DNA from: Deltaproteobacteria bacterium
GTDB taxonomy: Bacteria; Myxococcota; JADLHZ01
Reading direction: 5' to 3'
Length of the DNA: 64,000 nucleotides
NCBI GenBank assembly: GCA_020848545.1
Contig: JADLHZ010000084.1
Coordinates: forward strand, 62,001 to 126,000
Part shown: positions 9,889 to 20,985 of the stretch, piece by piece
How positions within the stretch are numbered: position 1 is the first letter of the stretch
Layout: the number at the start of each line of letters is the position of its first letter
Position numbers and translations under genes: made by a program
The notes under the pieces: model-generated
What the model saw: only the letters and a program-made list of their open reading frames with translations
Databases searched by the model: none
What the model was told of the DNA's origin: nothing

Positions 9889-9912
9889 CCCGCTTAGATT
9901 ATTTTAAGCGGG
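9889..9912. promoter_or_regulatory. Perfect 8-bp inverted repeat in divergent intergenic region
   Basis: CCCGCTTA at 9889-9896 and TAAGCGGG at 9905-9912 are perfect complements around an AT-rich 8-nt loop (GATTATTT). The element is in the 134-bp gap between the divergently transcribed deacetylase and collagen-like lipoprotein genes. It is followed on the plus strand by CCAGCG and a run of six T, so it could be an operator for the divergent promoters or a rho-independent-like hairpin. Which one cannot be decided from sequence. Confidence 0.5.
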
Positions 9913-9960
9913 CCAGCGTTTTTTGGGGCCGTATCCCGCCCTGCAAATCGAGGTGCTCTC

Positions 9961-10383
9961 ATGAAGGTCCTGCTCTTGTCTCTGCTCTGTCTCGCTGCCG
10001 CCGCCTGCGGCATGGCCGGCCGTCAGCTCGGTCAGGTTTGCGTCACCACCACCGATTGCGCGTCCGGGCTCGTCTGCACGGTGAGCGTCTGCGCGTACGA
10101 CTATCGCCTCGTGACGCAAGCCACCGGCTTCACTGGCCTCACTGGCACGACGGGGACGACCGGCAAGACCGGCACCACCGGAAGCACGGGCTCGACCGGC
10201 TCCTTGAGCTGCAAGACGAGCTCGTCCTCCGGCACCTGCAGCGACGACTCCGAATGTTGCAGCGACTACTACTGCGCGAGCACCGACAAGTGCGCGTTCG
10301 GTTGCCGCTCGAAATATTCGCTCTGCAAGAAGGACAGCGACTGCTGCTCCGACAACTGCGGCACCTCCGGCTACTGCCAGTGA
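9961..10383 (+). CDS. Small lipoprotein with collagen-like tract and Cys-rich (knottin-like) domain
   Basis: 140 residues. MKVLLLSLLCLAAAAC is a clear lipoprotein signal. A first Cys-rich segment (CVTTTDCASGLVCTVSVC) is followed by a short collagen-like run of about eight Gly-X-Thr triplets (GFTGLTGTTGTTGKTGTTGS). The C-terminus has a dense Cys pattern including two vicinal pairs (SECCSDYYC and SDCCSDNC), like inhibitor-cystine-knot or dickkopf-type disulfide domains. It is likely displayed on the cell surface as a stalked, disulfide-stabilised head. GAGGTGCTCTC precedes the ATG. It is followed by the next gene after about 25 bp. No enzymatic function can be assigned. Confidence 0.85.
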   Translation: MKVLLLSLLCLAAAACGMAGRQLGQVCVTTTDCASGLVCTVSVCAYDYRLVTQATGFTGLTGTTGTTGKTGTTGSTGSTGSLSCKTSSSSGTCSDDSECCSDYYCASTDKCAFGCRSKYSLCKKDSDCCSDNCGTSGYCQ

Positions 10384-10408
10384 TCATCCGAGAACTTTGG
10401 AGCCCATC

Positions 10409-11659
10409 ATGAACGCCCTCATCCTCACCGCCCTCTTCGCCGCCGCGCCCGCACCCGCCGCCGGCTGGCCGCAAACCTTCTCCGCCGACGCCCTCGCCAC
10501 GCACCTGACGGGCACCGGCCTGCGCGTCGTCGTCATCACCGCCGGCAGCGACTCGCCAGACGCCAAGGCCGCCTCGAGCGCGCTCGAAGCCGCCTTGAAG
10601 GCGACGAAGAAGACGCGCGTCGTCGTGTCGAGCGCGAGCCTCGGCAAGTTCACCGACATGGACGACGAAGCGATCGTCAAGAAGGTCGACAAGCTGCCGC
10701 TCGACCTCGTGATCACCGTCCGCACCTTCGACTCGGACGACGGCGCCACCGTCATCGTCACGATCTACGACAAGAGCGCCGAGGTCTTGAGCGCTTTCTC
10801 GGCCGAGAAGGGCAAGCGCATCGCCGCGCGCTCGGAAGACACCGCGCCGGTCGAGACCTCGAAGGCGAGCCGCACGATCAAGAAGGTGATCGACTCGTCG
10901 GGCGGCGTGAGCGGCGGCACCGCGTCGGCGAAGTCACCGCCGCCAAGCGGCGGCGCGATCACAGGCAGCGGCGCCTTCGAAGCGCCAGTCGACACCGGCA
11001 ACGACGCCTACGACACGAAGTACATCGGCTTCGAGCAGTGGATCGGCATCAACGGTTACGGCCAAGTCGTGGCGAGCTGGTCGCAGCCGTACCAAGGCAA
11101 GTACCGCCGGCAGCTCTCGAACGCCGAGTTCTACGAGATCGTCGAGCGCCAAGATCTCGCCGACCGCTACAAGGCGAAGCAGCGCTTGCGCTTGGGCCTC
11201 GGCCTCGGCGCCGGCCTCGGCGGCTTCGTCGTCGGCACGACGATCATGACCATCGGCGTCGTGCAGATGCTGGGCGCCGCGCGCAGCCTCTACGGCAGCG
11301 GCACCTGCCTCCGCTACAACATCCCGACGCTCACCAACATGACGCCGGGCTGCGCCGCCTACGACTCGAGCGGCGGCGGCCTTGGCTTGGGCCTCGTCGT
11401 CACCGGCTCGATCCTCGGCGTCGCCGGCATCGTCACCGGCATGGTCGCGATGTTCATGAACCCGCACCCGGTGAAGCCGCACGAGGCGTACGCCCTCGCG
11501 GATCAATACAACAAGCGCCTTCGCGATCGCATCGAGAACGGCGAGAGTGCCAAGGCCGAAGAGCGCGAGTCGCCAGACAAGAACGTGAAGATGTCGTTTG
11601 GCGTGACCCCGGCGTTCGGACCGCAAGGCGGCAGCATCGCGCTCGGCGGGACCTTCTGA
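10409..11659 (+). CDS. Exported/membrane protein of unknown function
   Basis: 416 residues from ATG 10409, preceded by TTTGGAG. MNALILTALFAAAPAPAAG is a signal peptide. Residues about 20-140 form an alpha/beta segment with TolB-like character (paralogue-sum or string-type lookup of values; inference only). A Gly/Ser/Pro linker leads to a second part with two strong membrane helices (residues about 268-293 and 325-352, Gly-rich). The cytosolic or periplasmic C-terminus includes PHEAYALADQYNKRL, seen in many uncharacterised myxobacterial membrane proteins. The stop codon overlaps the next start (TGATG), so it forms an operon with the HtrA-like protease and the HprK-like kinase. Confidence 0.75.
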   Translation: MNALILTALFAAAPAPAAGWPQTFSADALATHLTGTGLRVVVITAGSDSPDAKAASSALEAALKATKKTRVVVSSASLGKFTDMDDEAIVKKVDKLPLDLVITVRTFDSDDGATVIVTIYDKSAEVLSAFSAEKGKRIAARSEDTAPVETSKASRTIKKVIDSSGGVSGGTASAKSPPPSGGAITGSGAFEAPVDTGNDAYDTKYIGFEQWIGINGYGQVVASWSQPYQGKYRRQLSNAEFYEIVERQDLADRYKAKQRLRLGLGLGAGLGGFVVGTTIMTIGVVQMLGAARSLYGSGTCLRYNIPTLTNMTPGCAAYDSSGGGLGLGLVVTGSILGVAGIVTGMVAMFMNPHPVKPHEAYALADQYNKRLRDRIENGESAKAEERESPDKNVKMSFGVTPAFGPQGGSIALGGTF

Positions 11660-12501
11660 TGCTCGCTCTCCTCTTTGTCGTCACGGCGGCTTCGCCGAGC
11701 GCGCTCGCCGATCTCGAGCGCGAGCAGACGCAGCTCTTCGACAAGATCGCGCCGAGCGTCGTCTTCATCTTCAGCGGCAGCAAGCCGAAGGTGTCGATCT
11801 CGACGGGTCAGACGCCGAAGGACACCCGCGCGATCGGCTCGGGCTTCTTCGTCGACGACAAAGGCACCATCCTCACGAACGAGCACGTCGTGCACGGCAG
11901 CAAGACGGTGACGGTGGTGCTCTACGACGGCCAGAGCTTCCAAGGCGACGTCCTCGAGGTCGCGCGCGACAAAGTCGATCTCGCGCTGGTGAAGATCGAC
12001 TACGAAAAATCGGCGCCGCTCGCGACCGACGGCGCCGCCGGTTTGCGCATCGGCCAGTGGGCGGGGAGCGTGGGCCACGGCGAAGGCGGCATCTGGACGT
12101 TCACGACCGGCATGGTGACGAACAGCTACGACTTCTCGGGGTTGTCTGTGTTCCAGACGCAGATCCCGGTGAACCCCGGCGCGTCCGGCGGGCCGGTGTT
12201 CGATCGCCAAGGCCGCGTGGCCGGCATCGTCACGAGCGGCATCAAGGACGCGAGCCTCGTCAACTTCGCGATTCGCGTGGACATGGCGCCGAAGTATCTG
12301 ACGAAGCTCGCGAGCGGGCACCTGACCATCGTCGCGCCCGACGGCGTGCCGGTGTTCATCGACGGCGCGCTCGCGGGGAAGGGGCCGCGCGTGGTCGTCG
12401 CCGGCAAGAAGAAGAAGTACGAAGTGTCGGCCGTCATCGGCGGCAAGCTGCAAAAGAAGCAGATCGAGTTTCCAGCCGAGCAAGAGATCGTATTAAAGTA
12501 A
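11659..12501 (+). CDS. HtrA/DegP-like trypsin-fold serine protease (S1C) with C-terminal PEGA-like domain
   Basis: 280 residues with a short signal peptide (MLALLFVVTAASPSALA), so probably periplasmic. The S1C triad is complete: His76 in TNEHVVHG, Asp107 in KVDLALVKID and Ser176 in NPGASGGPVF. In place of a PDZ domain the last 70 residues read GHLTIVAPDGVPVFIDGALA and continue as a small beta domain resembling PEGA, which is common in myxobacterial surface proteins. Absence of PDZ suggests no DegP-type cage regulation. The start overlaps the upstream stop (TGATG), and the kinase gene begins 4 nt after its stop. A role in envelope protein quality control or signalling is inference. Confidence 0.88.
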   Translation: MLALLFVVTAASPSALADLEREQTQLFDKIAPSVVFIFSGSKPKVSISTGQTPKDTRAIGSGFFVDDKGTILTNEHVVHGSKTVTVVLYDGQSFQGDVLEVARDKVDLALVKIDYEKSAPLATDGAAGLRIGQWAGSVGHGEGGIWTFTTGMVTNSYDFSGLSVFQTQIPVNPGASGGPVFDRQGRVAGIVTSGIKDASLVNFAIRVDMAPKYLTKLASGHLTIVAPDGVPVFIDGALAGKGPRVVVAGKKKKYEVSAVIGGKLQKKQIEFPAEQEIVLK

Positions 12502-12505
12502 GCGC

Positions 12506-13336
12506 GTGAAGATCGCGCTCGCCGGCACGTCGTTTGAGCTGCGCTCGTCGTCCGAGCGCATCCTCGCCGCGGCGCGCGATCACTTCCGTGGCTTCGAGAG
12601 CGACGCGCCTGCGTCTTGGACGGTCGATCTCGACGAGCGCGGTCCGCTGACCATCGGCGGCGAAGCCGGGGTGCTCGTTGGGGCGCGTCACGACGGGCGC
12701 TGGACCTTCACGCTGAAGCACGAAATTTCGATGCGCGTCGATCCGATCACACGGACGGCGCACGCGGCGCTCGGTGCGGTGCCCGAGCTCTTTCCTCCGG
12801 GCAGCGTGCAGAACCTGCTGCGCATCCTGCTCGTGCTCGAGCTCGCGCCGAAGGGCGGGGTGCTGCTGCATGCGTCGGCGACGAGCGAAGGCGCCATCGC
12901 GTTCTTCGGTCCGAGCGGCGCCGGCAAGAGCACTTTGGCTCGCGGCTTTGCCGAAGGCACGCTGCTCTCTGACGAGATCGTGTGCGTCGACGGGGCCGGC
13001 TTGGCGCATCGCGCGCCGTTCACCGGTGAGCATCTGCCGCCGCGCGTGCCGCTCGCTGTTCCGCTACGCGCGCTCGTGGCGATCGATCACGGCGATAGCT
13101 TGCGCCTGTCGCGGCTCGCGCCGAACGATGCGCTGCGCCGCTTGCTTCCATGCGTCGTCAACGTCGCGACGGATCGCACGCTGACCGCGCAGATCTTCGA
13201 CAACGCGGCGGCGCTCGTCCGGCGCGTGCCCACGCTCCGTGCGGCGTTGCCGCGCCTGCCTGACGATCCGGGCGCGACACGGGCGCAGTTTTCCGCGCTG
13301 TTGAACCATGTCGCTCAGGCCGTTGCTCTGTGTTGA
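12506..13336 (+). CDS. HPr kinase/phosphorylase-like P-loop protein
   Basis: 276 residues beginning at GTG 12506. The P-loop GPSGAGKST (residues about 135-143) sits in the context LLHASATSEGAIAFFGPSG and is followed by LLSDEIVCVD. This is the arrangement of the HprK C-terminal fold found in HPr kinase and in related serine kinases of peptide-modification loci. The N-terminal half (residues 1-115) is not the HprK regulatory domain. Family members phosphorylate Ser on HPr or on small peptides; no HPr, lasso or PqqD-like gene lies adjacent, so the substrate is unknown. Last gene of the operon with the membrane protein and the HtrA-like protease. Confidence 0.8.
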   Translation: MKIALAGTSFELRSSSERILAAARDHFRGFESDAPASWTVDLDERGPLTIGGEAGVLVGARHDGRWTFTLKHEISMRVDPITRTAHAALGAVPELFPPGSVQNLLRILLVLELAPKGGVLLHASATSEGAIAFFGPSGAGKSTLARGFAEGTLLSDEIVCVDGAGLAHRAPFTGEHLPPRVPLAVPLRALVAIDHGDSLRLSRLAPNDALRRLLPCVVNVATDRTLTAQIFDNAAALVRRVPTLRAALPRLPDDPGATRAQFSALLNHVAQAVALC

Positions 13337-13337
13337 T

Positions 13338-13381
13338 TGGACTCTGCCACTGGATTTCATGAAATTCAGTGGTAGAGTCCA
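13338..13381. promoter_or_regulatory. 44-bp near-perfect palindrome spanning a DUF4143-ATPase start
   Basis: The two 22-nt arms (left arm begins TGGACTCTGCCACTGGATTT) match as inverted repeats at 20 of 22 positions and are centred between 13359 and 13360 on TTTCATGAAA. The palindrome begins 2 bp after the upstream kinase stop. It contains the ATG at 13359, a candidate start for the ATPase. Such length and symmetry exceed a typical operator half-site pair and would also form a stable RNA hairpin hiding the start codon. It may be an autoregulatory operator, a translational lock or a recognition site for the ATPase/nuclease-like protein; no experiment is implied. Confidence 0.85.
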
Positions 13382-14543
13382 TGTGGTGTTTAGACGGCAG
13401 CTCGACATTGCCGAGGTCGTCAACGGAAAGTCGGTCTTCCTCCTGGGGCCGAGGCAAACCGGCAAGTCCACGTTGATCCGCGGCGCCTTTCCCTCGGCCT
13501 TGGTGATCGACCTCTTGGACGCAGGAACCTTCACGACGCTGAGCCAGAACCCTGGCCACTTGGCCGAGCGCGTCGCAGCGGCTCACAGCCGCATCGTCGT
13601 CATCGACGAGATCCAGAAGCTGCCGCAGCTCTTGGATGAGGTTCACCGCCTGATGGAGCGCGACAAGCAGCTCCGCTTCGTTCTCACCGGCAGCAGCGCT
13701 CGCAAGCTCAAGCGACAAGGGACCAACCTGCTCGGTGGCCGCGCACGAACGCTCGCGCTGCATCCGATTGTCTCGGCTGAGCTCGACGGCTCGGATCTCG
13801 CTCCCGAAATCATGTGGCAGCGCGGCGCTTTGCCGTCGGTGCTGACGAGCAAGACGCCCGCGCTCGACCTGCGCGACTATGTCGGGACGTACCTCCAACA
13901 AGAGATCGCGGCCGAAGGCCTGACCCGCTCGATCGGAGCGTTCTCGCGTTTCTTGCAGACTGTCGCCGTCTGCAACGCTCAGCAGCTCGTCTACACCAGC
14001 ATCGGCAGCGATGCTGGTGTGCCTGCGCGTACAGTGAAAGACTATGTCGAGGTGTTGAAGGACACGCTGCTCGGCTTCGAGCTCGAGAGCTTCCGCCTCA
14101 CGAAGAGCCGCAAGGCTGTCGCAAGCAGCAAGCTCTACCTCTTCGACATCGGCGTCGTGCATGCCTTGCTGGAGCGAGAATCCGTCAGCACCGTGAGCAC
14201 CGACTTCGGCGCTGTGTTCGAGCACTTCATCTTCATGGAGCTGAGAGCTGCGATCGACTACTTGGATCCGCTGCAAGCGCTCACCTACTGGCGCTCGCTT
14301 TCTCAGCTCGAGGTCGACTTCATCGTGCGGCGAGGTGATCGCCTGATTGCGATCGAAGCAAAAGCGACGAAGCGCGCGAGCAAGAAAGACTTTGCCGGTT
14401 TACGCGCGTTCGCTGAGGACTTTCCCAAAGCCCGTAAGCTCTGTGTGTGCCGCGAGGATGTAGCGCGGACCACAGACGATGGTGTCGAAGTGTTGCCGTA
14501 TCGGGCGTTTCTGCAGCAGCTCTGGAGTGGTTCCTGCTTCTGA
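13359..14543 (+). CDS. AAA ATPase with C-terminal DUF4143 (PD-(D/E)XK-like), copy 1
   Basis: 394 residues from ATG 13359. Walker A is GPRQTGKST near residue 30, Walker B IVVIDEIQKLP, and sensor-like VLTGSSARKLKR follows; then comes a winged-helix region. The C-terminal DUF4143 part carries LEVDFIV (E318, D320) and IEAKA (E333, K335), a PD-(D/E)XK nuclease-like signature. Such proteins are widespread, often mobile, and of unproven function; links to toxin-antitoxin or selfish elements have been suggested. The ATG sits in the centre of a 44-bp palindrome and lacks a ribosome binding site. GTG 13383, just beyond the palindrome, is an alternative start. A GCACCG/CGGTGC hairpin lies beyond the stop. 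Confidence 0.88.
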   Translation: MKFSGRVHVVFRRQLDIAEVVNGKSVFLLGPRQTGKSTLIRGAFPSALVIDLLDAGTFTTLSQNPGHLAERVAAAHSRIVVIDEIQKLPQLLDEVHRLMERDKQLRFVLTGSSARKLKRQGTNLLGGRARTLALHPIVSAELDGSDLAPEIMWQRGALPSVLTSKTPALDLRDYVGTYLQQEIAAEGLTRSIGAFSRFLQTVAVCNAQQLVYTSIGSDAGVPARTVKDYVEVLKDTLLGFELESFRLTKSRKAVASSKLYLFDIGVVHALLERESVSTVSTDFGAVFEHFIFMELRAAIDYLDPLQALTYWRSLSQLEVDFIVRRGDRLIAIEAKATKRASKKDFAGLRAFAEDFPKARKLCVCREDVARTTDDGVEVLPYRAFLQQLWSGSCF

Positions 14544-14547
14544 CGCA

Positions 14548-14575
14548 GCACCGATTTTGTCGCTGTTGACGGTGC
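14548..14575 (+). terminator. Short hairpin after DUF4143 ATPase copy 1
   Basis: GCACCG at 14548-14553 pairs with CGGTGC at 14570-14575 around a 16-nt loop containing TTTTG. It starts a few bases after the ATPase stop. There is no T-tract after the stem, so it is at best a weak terminator. The rest of the 229-bp gap to the next gene holds GATAATACGG around 14685, a possible -10 region for the downstream gene, and a short direct repeat (TCACCAAGGCCTCACCAAGG) just before it. Confidence 0.3.
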
Positions 14576-14772
14576 GCACTGGTCACGTTTTCGATACTTC
14601 GTTTGCCGCCCGCCCTGGCCTGCGCACACTCATAGAATGCGCTTTCAAGCGGTGATTGCCTCCAAGTAGAGTCGCTCTGGCGCGATAATACGGACATCTG
14701 TCGTTGCTTCGCCAGCGTCGGGCATGGCATCTGCGCCGCGTTTTCACCAAGGCCTCACCAAGGGGAGTTCCG

Positions 14773-15582
14773 ATGAAACGCAGCGTTTTGTTTCTTGTTC
14801 TGTCCTCCATCGCCTACGCCGGCGTGGCGCACGCCGACGCGCTCGAAGACGCCGTCGTGCAGCAAGCCAAGCAGCAAGAGAAGGGCGCCAACCAAGTCGG
14901 CGAGTTCTTCAAGGGCAGCGGCAAGAAGACCGACTACCAAGTGCTGCTCGAAGCCGGGCAATGCTACTGGTTCTCGGGCGCGTCCGAAGGCTTGAAGAAG
15001 CTCTACATGTACCTCTGGCCGCCGAACAGCAATCCGTTCACGATGCGCGTCGCCGACGTGAAGACCGACGGCAAGGGCACGATGGCCCACTGCGCGACGA
15101 CGAGCGGCATGTTCAAGTTCCAAGTGAAGGCCGACGGCAGCGGCAACTACGTCATCGGCGTGTTCTCGAAGGTGGCGCCAAAGCAGCCACCGCCGCCGCC
15201 GGTCGAGGTCGTCAAAGGTCCGGACCTCGGGCCGCTCTGCGACAAGGTGGCCTCGGCCGCGGCGAAGGGCGCCAAGCGCGAAGGCGAGTTCTTCGACGGC
15301 AAGGGCAACTCGATCGGCCACGACGATCGCATCGACTATTCGATCCAGATGGACGCCGGTAAGTGCTACTGGGTCATCGGCTGCGGCGAGCCGGAGAAGG
15401 TGAAGTCGCTGTACTTGTACCTCTGGGGCCCGGACAACAAGCGCATCTCCGAGGCGAAGAGCGACACGCACACGCCGATGATCGGCCACTGCGCCAAAGA
15501 GACCGGCATGTTCAAGGTGCAGGCGAAGATGAACAGCGGCAACGGCTCGTATAAGGTCGCCGTGTATACGAAGGGCAAGTAG
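14773..15582 (+). CDS. Secreted protein with two tandem ~105-residue repeats
   Basis: 269 residues; ATG 14773 is preceded by AGGGGAG. MKRSVLFLVLSSIAYAGVAHA is a cleavable signal peptide. The mature protein consists of two homologous modules separated by a Pro-rich linker (PPPPPVEVV). Each module runs from a GEFF element through a CYW element (GQCYWFSG, GKCYWVIG), a LY-Y-LW element (KLYMYLWPP, SLYLYLWGP), an HCA element and GMFK. The paired Cys in each module suggest one disulfide per module. The family is unknown to me but similar architectures are common among myxobacterial periplasmic or outer-surface proteins. No enzymatic motif was seen. It stands 42 bp ahead of accC. Confidence 0.85.
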   Translation: MKRSVLFLVLSSIAYAGVAHADALEDAVVQQAKQQEKGANQVGEFFKGSGKKTDYQVLLEAGQCYWFSGASEGLKKLYMYLWPPNSNPFTMRVADVKTDGKGTMAHCATTSGMFKFQVKADGSGNYVIGVFSKVAPKQPPPPPVEVVKGPDLGPLCDKVASAAAKGAKREGEFFDGKGNSIGHDDRIDYSIQMDAGKCYWVIGCGEPEKVKSLYLYLWGPDNKRISEAKSDTHTPMIGHCAKETGMFKVQAKMNSGNGSYKVAVYTKGK

Positions 15583-15624
15583 GCCTCTGGACTCCGCCGA
15601 AGCTTTCGGGCAACCGCCCGGGGC

Positions 15625-18277
<2,653 letters not shown>

Positions 18278-18296
18278 GTGCTTTCGTGAGCTGTTC

Positions 18297-20717
18297 ATGA
18301 AAGGCAATCTCGCCGAGGTCGAGGCGGCCGACATCGACGTCAACGACGACGGCAAGAAGAAGCCAGGCAGCAAGGGCCTGATCAAGCTCGACGAGACGCC
18401 GGCGATCTTGCCGGTGTTCTTGCTCGGCGATCTCGTGCCCTTTCCGGGGGTGGTGTTTCCGCTCGTGCTCGAGAACGATCAAGAGCGATCGTTCTTCGAC
18501 TACGTGCAAGCGAACGGCAGCAACGTCGCGTTCTTTAACCGGCGCCTCCTCTACAAGGTCGACAGCCGGCACAAGACCGACAAGGGCGCGCAGGTGGCGA
18601 AGGTGGGCATCTACGCGAAGGTGCTGAAGAGCCTGCGCCTGCCAGACGGCCGCTCGAGCGTCGTCGTGCAGTGCCAGCGCCGCATCGTGATGCTGAAGAA
18701 GCTGAAGACGAAGCCGCACCTCATCGTGCGTGTGAGCTATCCGGCGGACGTCTACGAAGGGCCAGAGGCCGCGCTCGAACCGCTCGTGCGGCAGGTGAAG
18801 AACAAGCTCGAAGAGCTCGTGAAGAACCACCCGCAGGTGCCCGAGGAGCTGCAGCTCGCGGCGCTGAACATCGACGAGCCGGCGAAGATCTCGGACTTCG
18901 TGGCGCAGAACTTCGTGCAAGATCCGGTGGAGCGCCTGCAGTTCCTCGGCACGCTCTCGGTCGAGGCGCGGCTGACGAGCGCGTTGGAACGGCTGATCAA
19001 AGAGCTCGAGGTGATGCGCGTCGGCAACAAGATCTCCGACGACATCCAGAAGAAGGTCGAGACGACGCAACGCCAGTACTACCTGCGCGAGCAGATGCGG
19101 GCGATCCGAAAAGAGCTCGGCGAAGAGGCGGATCCGAAGACGCTGCAGATCGAAGACCTGCAGAAGCGGCTCTCGGCGCAGCAGCTCCCAGAGCAGGCCA
19201 AGGCGCGGGCGGACGACGAGATGCGCCGGCTGAACCTGGTGCCGGTCGAGTCGCCCGAGCACGGCGTCATTCGCAGCTACTTGGAGTGGATCGCGGACCT
19301 GCCCTGGTCGAAGAAGAGCGAGGACAAGAACGACCTGCGCTACGCCGAGAAGGTGCTGCGCGAGGATCACTTCGGGCTCGAAGAGATCAAAGAGCGCATC
19401 TTGGAGTTCTTGGCCGTGCGCCAGCTGAACCCGAACAGGAAGGGCGGCATCATTTGCTTCGCCGGGCCGCCGGGCGTGGGCAAGACCTCGCTCGGCAAGT
19501 CGATCGCGCGCGCGTTGGATCGCAAGTTCTATCGCTTCTCGCTCGGCGGCATGCGCGACGAGGCCGAGATCAAAGGGCACCGGCGCACCTACGTAGGCGC
19601 GATGCCCGGGCGGATCCTGCAGGGGCTGCGGCAGCTCACGGTGCGCAACCCGGTGTTCATGCTCGACGAGATCGACAAGATGGGCCACGACTTTCGCGGC
19701 GATCCGGCGAGCGCGATGTTGGAGGTGCTCGACCCGGAGCAGAACCCCGCGTTCCTCGATCATTACTTGGATCTGCCCTTCGATCTCTCGCAGGTCTTGT
19801 TCATTTGTACCGCGAACGTGAAGACCGAGATCCCGGGGCCGCTGCTCGATCGCATGGAGGTGATCGATCTGTCGGGCTACATCCCGGAAGAGAAGGCGCA
19901 GATCGCCGCGCAGTACCTGTTGCCGAAGCAGCTCGAAGAGCACGGGCTCAAGAAGGGCCAAGTGCAGATCCCGGTGAACACCTTGAACGCGATGATCGAT
20001 CGCTACACGCGCGAGGCTGGCGTGCGCGAGCTCGAGCGGCAGATCGCCAAGGTGTGCAGGAAGGCCGCGTACAAGGTCGCGCGTGGAGAGAAGCCCTTCG
20101 GCGTCGTGAAGGAGAAGCAGCTCGACGATCTACTCGGCGCGCCGAAGTACGATCACGATCGCTACCAGCAGCGGCCCGAAGTGGGCGTCGCGGTCGGGCT
20201 CGCGTGGACGCCGGTCGGCGGTGACGTCTTGTTCATCGAGACGAGCAAGGTGCGCGGCACGGGAAAGCTCGTGCTGACGGGCCAGATCGGCAGCGTGATG
20301 AACGAGTCGGCGCAGCTCGCGCTGTCGTTGGTCCGTGCACGGCAGAGCGAGCTGAAGCTGCCCGAGAAGTTCTTCGGCGAGCAGGATCTGCACGTGCACT
20401 TTCCGGCGGGCAGCGTGCCGAAGGACGGGCCGAGCGCCGGCGTGACGATCACCTGCGCGCTCGTGTCGCTGTTGACGAAGCTGCGCGTGAAGCCGCGCCT
20501 CGCGATGACCGGCGAGGTGACCTTGCGCGGCGAGGTGCTGCCGGTCGGCGGCATTCGCGAGAAGGTCGTGGCGGCGCGGCGGGCGGGGATTAAGACGATC
20601 GTGCTGCCGGAGAAGAACATGAAGGACGTCGCCGAGATCCCGGCGTACGTGCGGAAGGGGCTCACGTTCGTCCCCGTTGAACACATCGATGACGTCTTGA
20701 AAGCGGCATTGTCCTAG
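18297..20717 (+). CDS. lon: ATP-dependent Lon protease
   Basis: 806 residues from ATG 18297; the frame continues upstream into enolase, but the LonA-type N-domain ([20 protein letters not shown]) begins soon after this ATG. Residues about 45-250 are the substrate-binding N-domain and coiled coil. The AAA+ module has Walker [10 protein letters not shown] at about 390-398 and Walker [11 protein letters not shown]. The C-terminal peptidase has the Ser-Lys dyad S713 (KDGPSAGVT) and K756 ([12 protein letters not shown]). Lon degrades misfolded and regulatory proteins in the cytosol. Myxobacteria have two Lon proteins of this type; which paralogue this is cannot be told. The ribosome binding site is weak. 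Confidence 0.96.
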   Translation: MKGNLAEVEAADIDVNDDGKKKPGSKGLIKLDETPAILPVFLLGDLVPFPGVVFPLVLENDQERSFFDYVQANGSNVAFFNRRLLYKVDSRHKTDKGAQVAKVGIYAKVLKSLRLPDGRSSVVVQCQRRIVMLKKLKTKPHLIVRVSYPADVYEGPEAALEPLVRQVKNKLEELVKNHPQVPEELQLAALNIDEPAKISDFVAQNFVQDPVERLQFLGTLSVEARLTSALERLIKELEVMRVGNKISDDIQKKVETTQRQYYLREQMRAIRKELGEEADPKTLQIEDLQKRLSAQQLPEQAKARADDEMRRLNLVPVESPEHGVIRSYLEWIADLPWSKKSEDKNDLRYAEKVLREDHFGLEEIKERILEFLAVRQLNPNRKGGIICFAGPPGVGKTSLGKSIARALDRKFYRFSLGGMRDEAEIKGHRRTYVGAMPGRILQGLRQLTVRNPVFMLDEIDKMGHDFRGDPASAMLEVLDPEQNPAFLDHYLDLPFDLSQVLFICTANVKTEIPGPLLDRMEVIDLSGYIPEEKAQIAAQYLLPKQLEEHGLKKGQVQIPVNTLNAMIDRYTREAGVRELERQIAKVCRKAAYKVARGEKPFGVVKEKQLDDLLGAPKYDHDRYQQRPEVGVAVGLAWTPVGGDVLFIETSKVRGTGKLVLTGQIGSVMNESAQLALSLVRARQSELKLPEKFFGEQDLHVHFPAGSVPKDGPSAGVTITCALVSLLTKLRVKPRLAMTGEVTLRGEVLPVGGIREKVVAARRAGIKTIVLPEKNMKDVAEIPAYVRKGLTFVPVEHIDDVLKAALS

Positions 20718-20720
20718 ATC

Positions 20721-20803
20721 GTGGCGGTGGCCGTGGCCGTGGCCGTGGTCGAGAGTCGGAGCGCCACAAACCGGCCACGGCCACGGCCACGTTCACGGCC
20801 ACG
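20721..20803. repeat. Intergenic GGCCGT-type hexamer arrays forming a hairpin
   Basis: Left arm: about three and a half tandem GGCCGT units at 20729-20748, preceded by GTGGCGGTGG. Right arm: the complementary units at 20773-20791, followed by a degenerate continuation to 20803. The arms can form a stem of about 20 bp with a 24-nt loop. The element lies immediately after the lon stop and 9 bp before the next gene. There is no T-tract. It may terminate the accC-eno-lon transcript or simply be an expandable simple repeat; arm lengths likely vary among strains. Confidence 0.75.
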
Positions 20804-20811
20804 AAGGTTGA

Positions 20812-20985
20812 ATGCGTCTCCCGATCGGTCCACTCGCAGCGACAGCGTTGATCCTCGTGCCGATCCTCACGGCTGCCGGATCCTTCCTGCGCGCCGGCGC
20901 CGTCAAAATGCTCGTCCTCGAAGCCGGCTTCGTCGTGCTCTGCGCTGCGCTCGGCCTCGTCTACGCGCTCAAGTTGGACAAGTGA
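20812..20985 (+). CDS. 57-residue membrane protein, first of overlapping trio
   Basis: A short open frame beginning ATG 20812 and ending TGA 20985, overlapping the next start (TGATG). The product has two hydrophobic helices (LAATALILVPILTAAGSFL and MLVLEAGFVVLCAALGLVYA) and a short polar tail (LKLDK). The acidic Glu inside the second helix is notable because complex-I antiporter-type subunits carry such buried Glu. GAAGGTTGA precedes the start and provides a weak ribosome binding site. The tight overlap with two downstream membrane genes and codon use like its neighbours argue that it is real. Function not recognised. Confidence 0.6.
   Translation: MRLPIGPLAATALILVPILTAAGSFLRAGAVKMLVLEAGFVVLCAALGLVYALKLDK

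Noticed and set aside
10139-10504. Ser/Arg/Cys-rich minus-strand frame opposite the knottin-like gene
   Set aside because: Poly-Ser/Arg composition is the complement of the Gly-Thr repeat codons; no start context or family.
13158-14276. 372-residue minus-strand frame opposite DUF4143 ATPase copy 1
   Set aside because: The plus-strand frame has complete Walker A/B and the PD-(D/E)XK-like motif; the minus frame has neither.
14544-14772. Search for a small RNA or tRNA in the 229-bp gap after DUF4143 ATPase copy 1
   Set aside because: No cloverleaf or conserved RNA motif could be found; only a weak hairpin and a possible -10 region.
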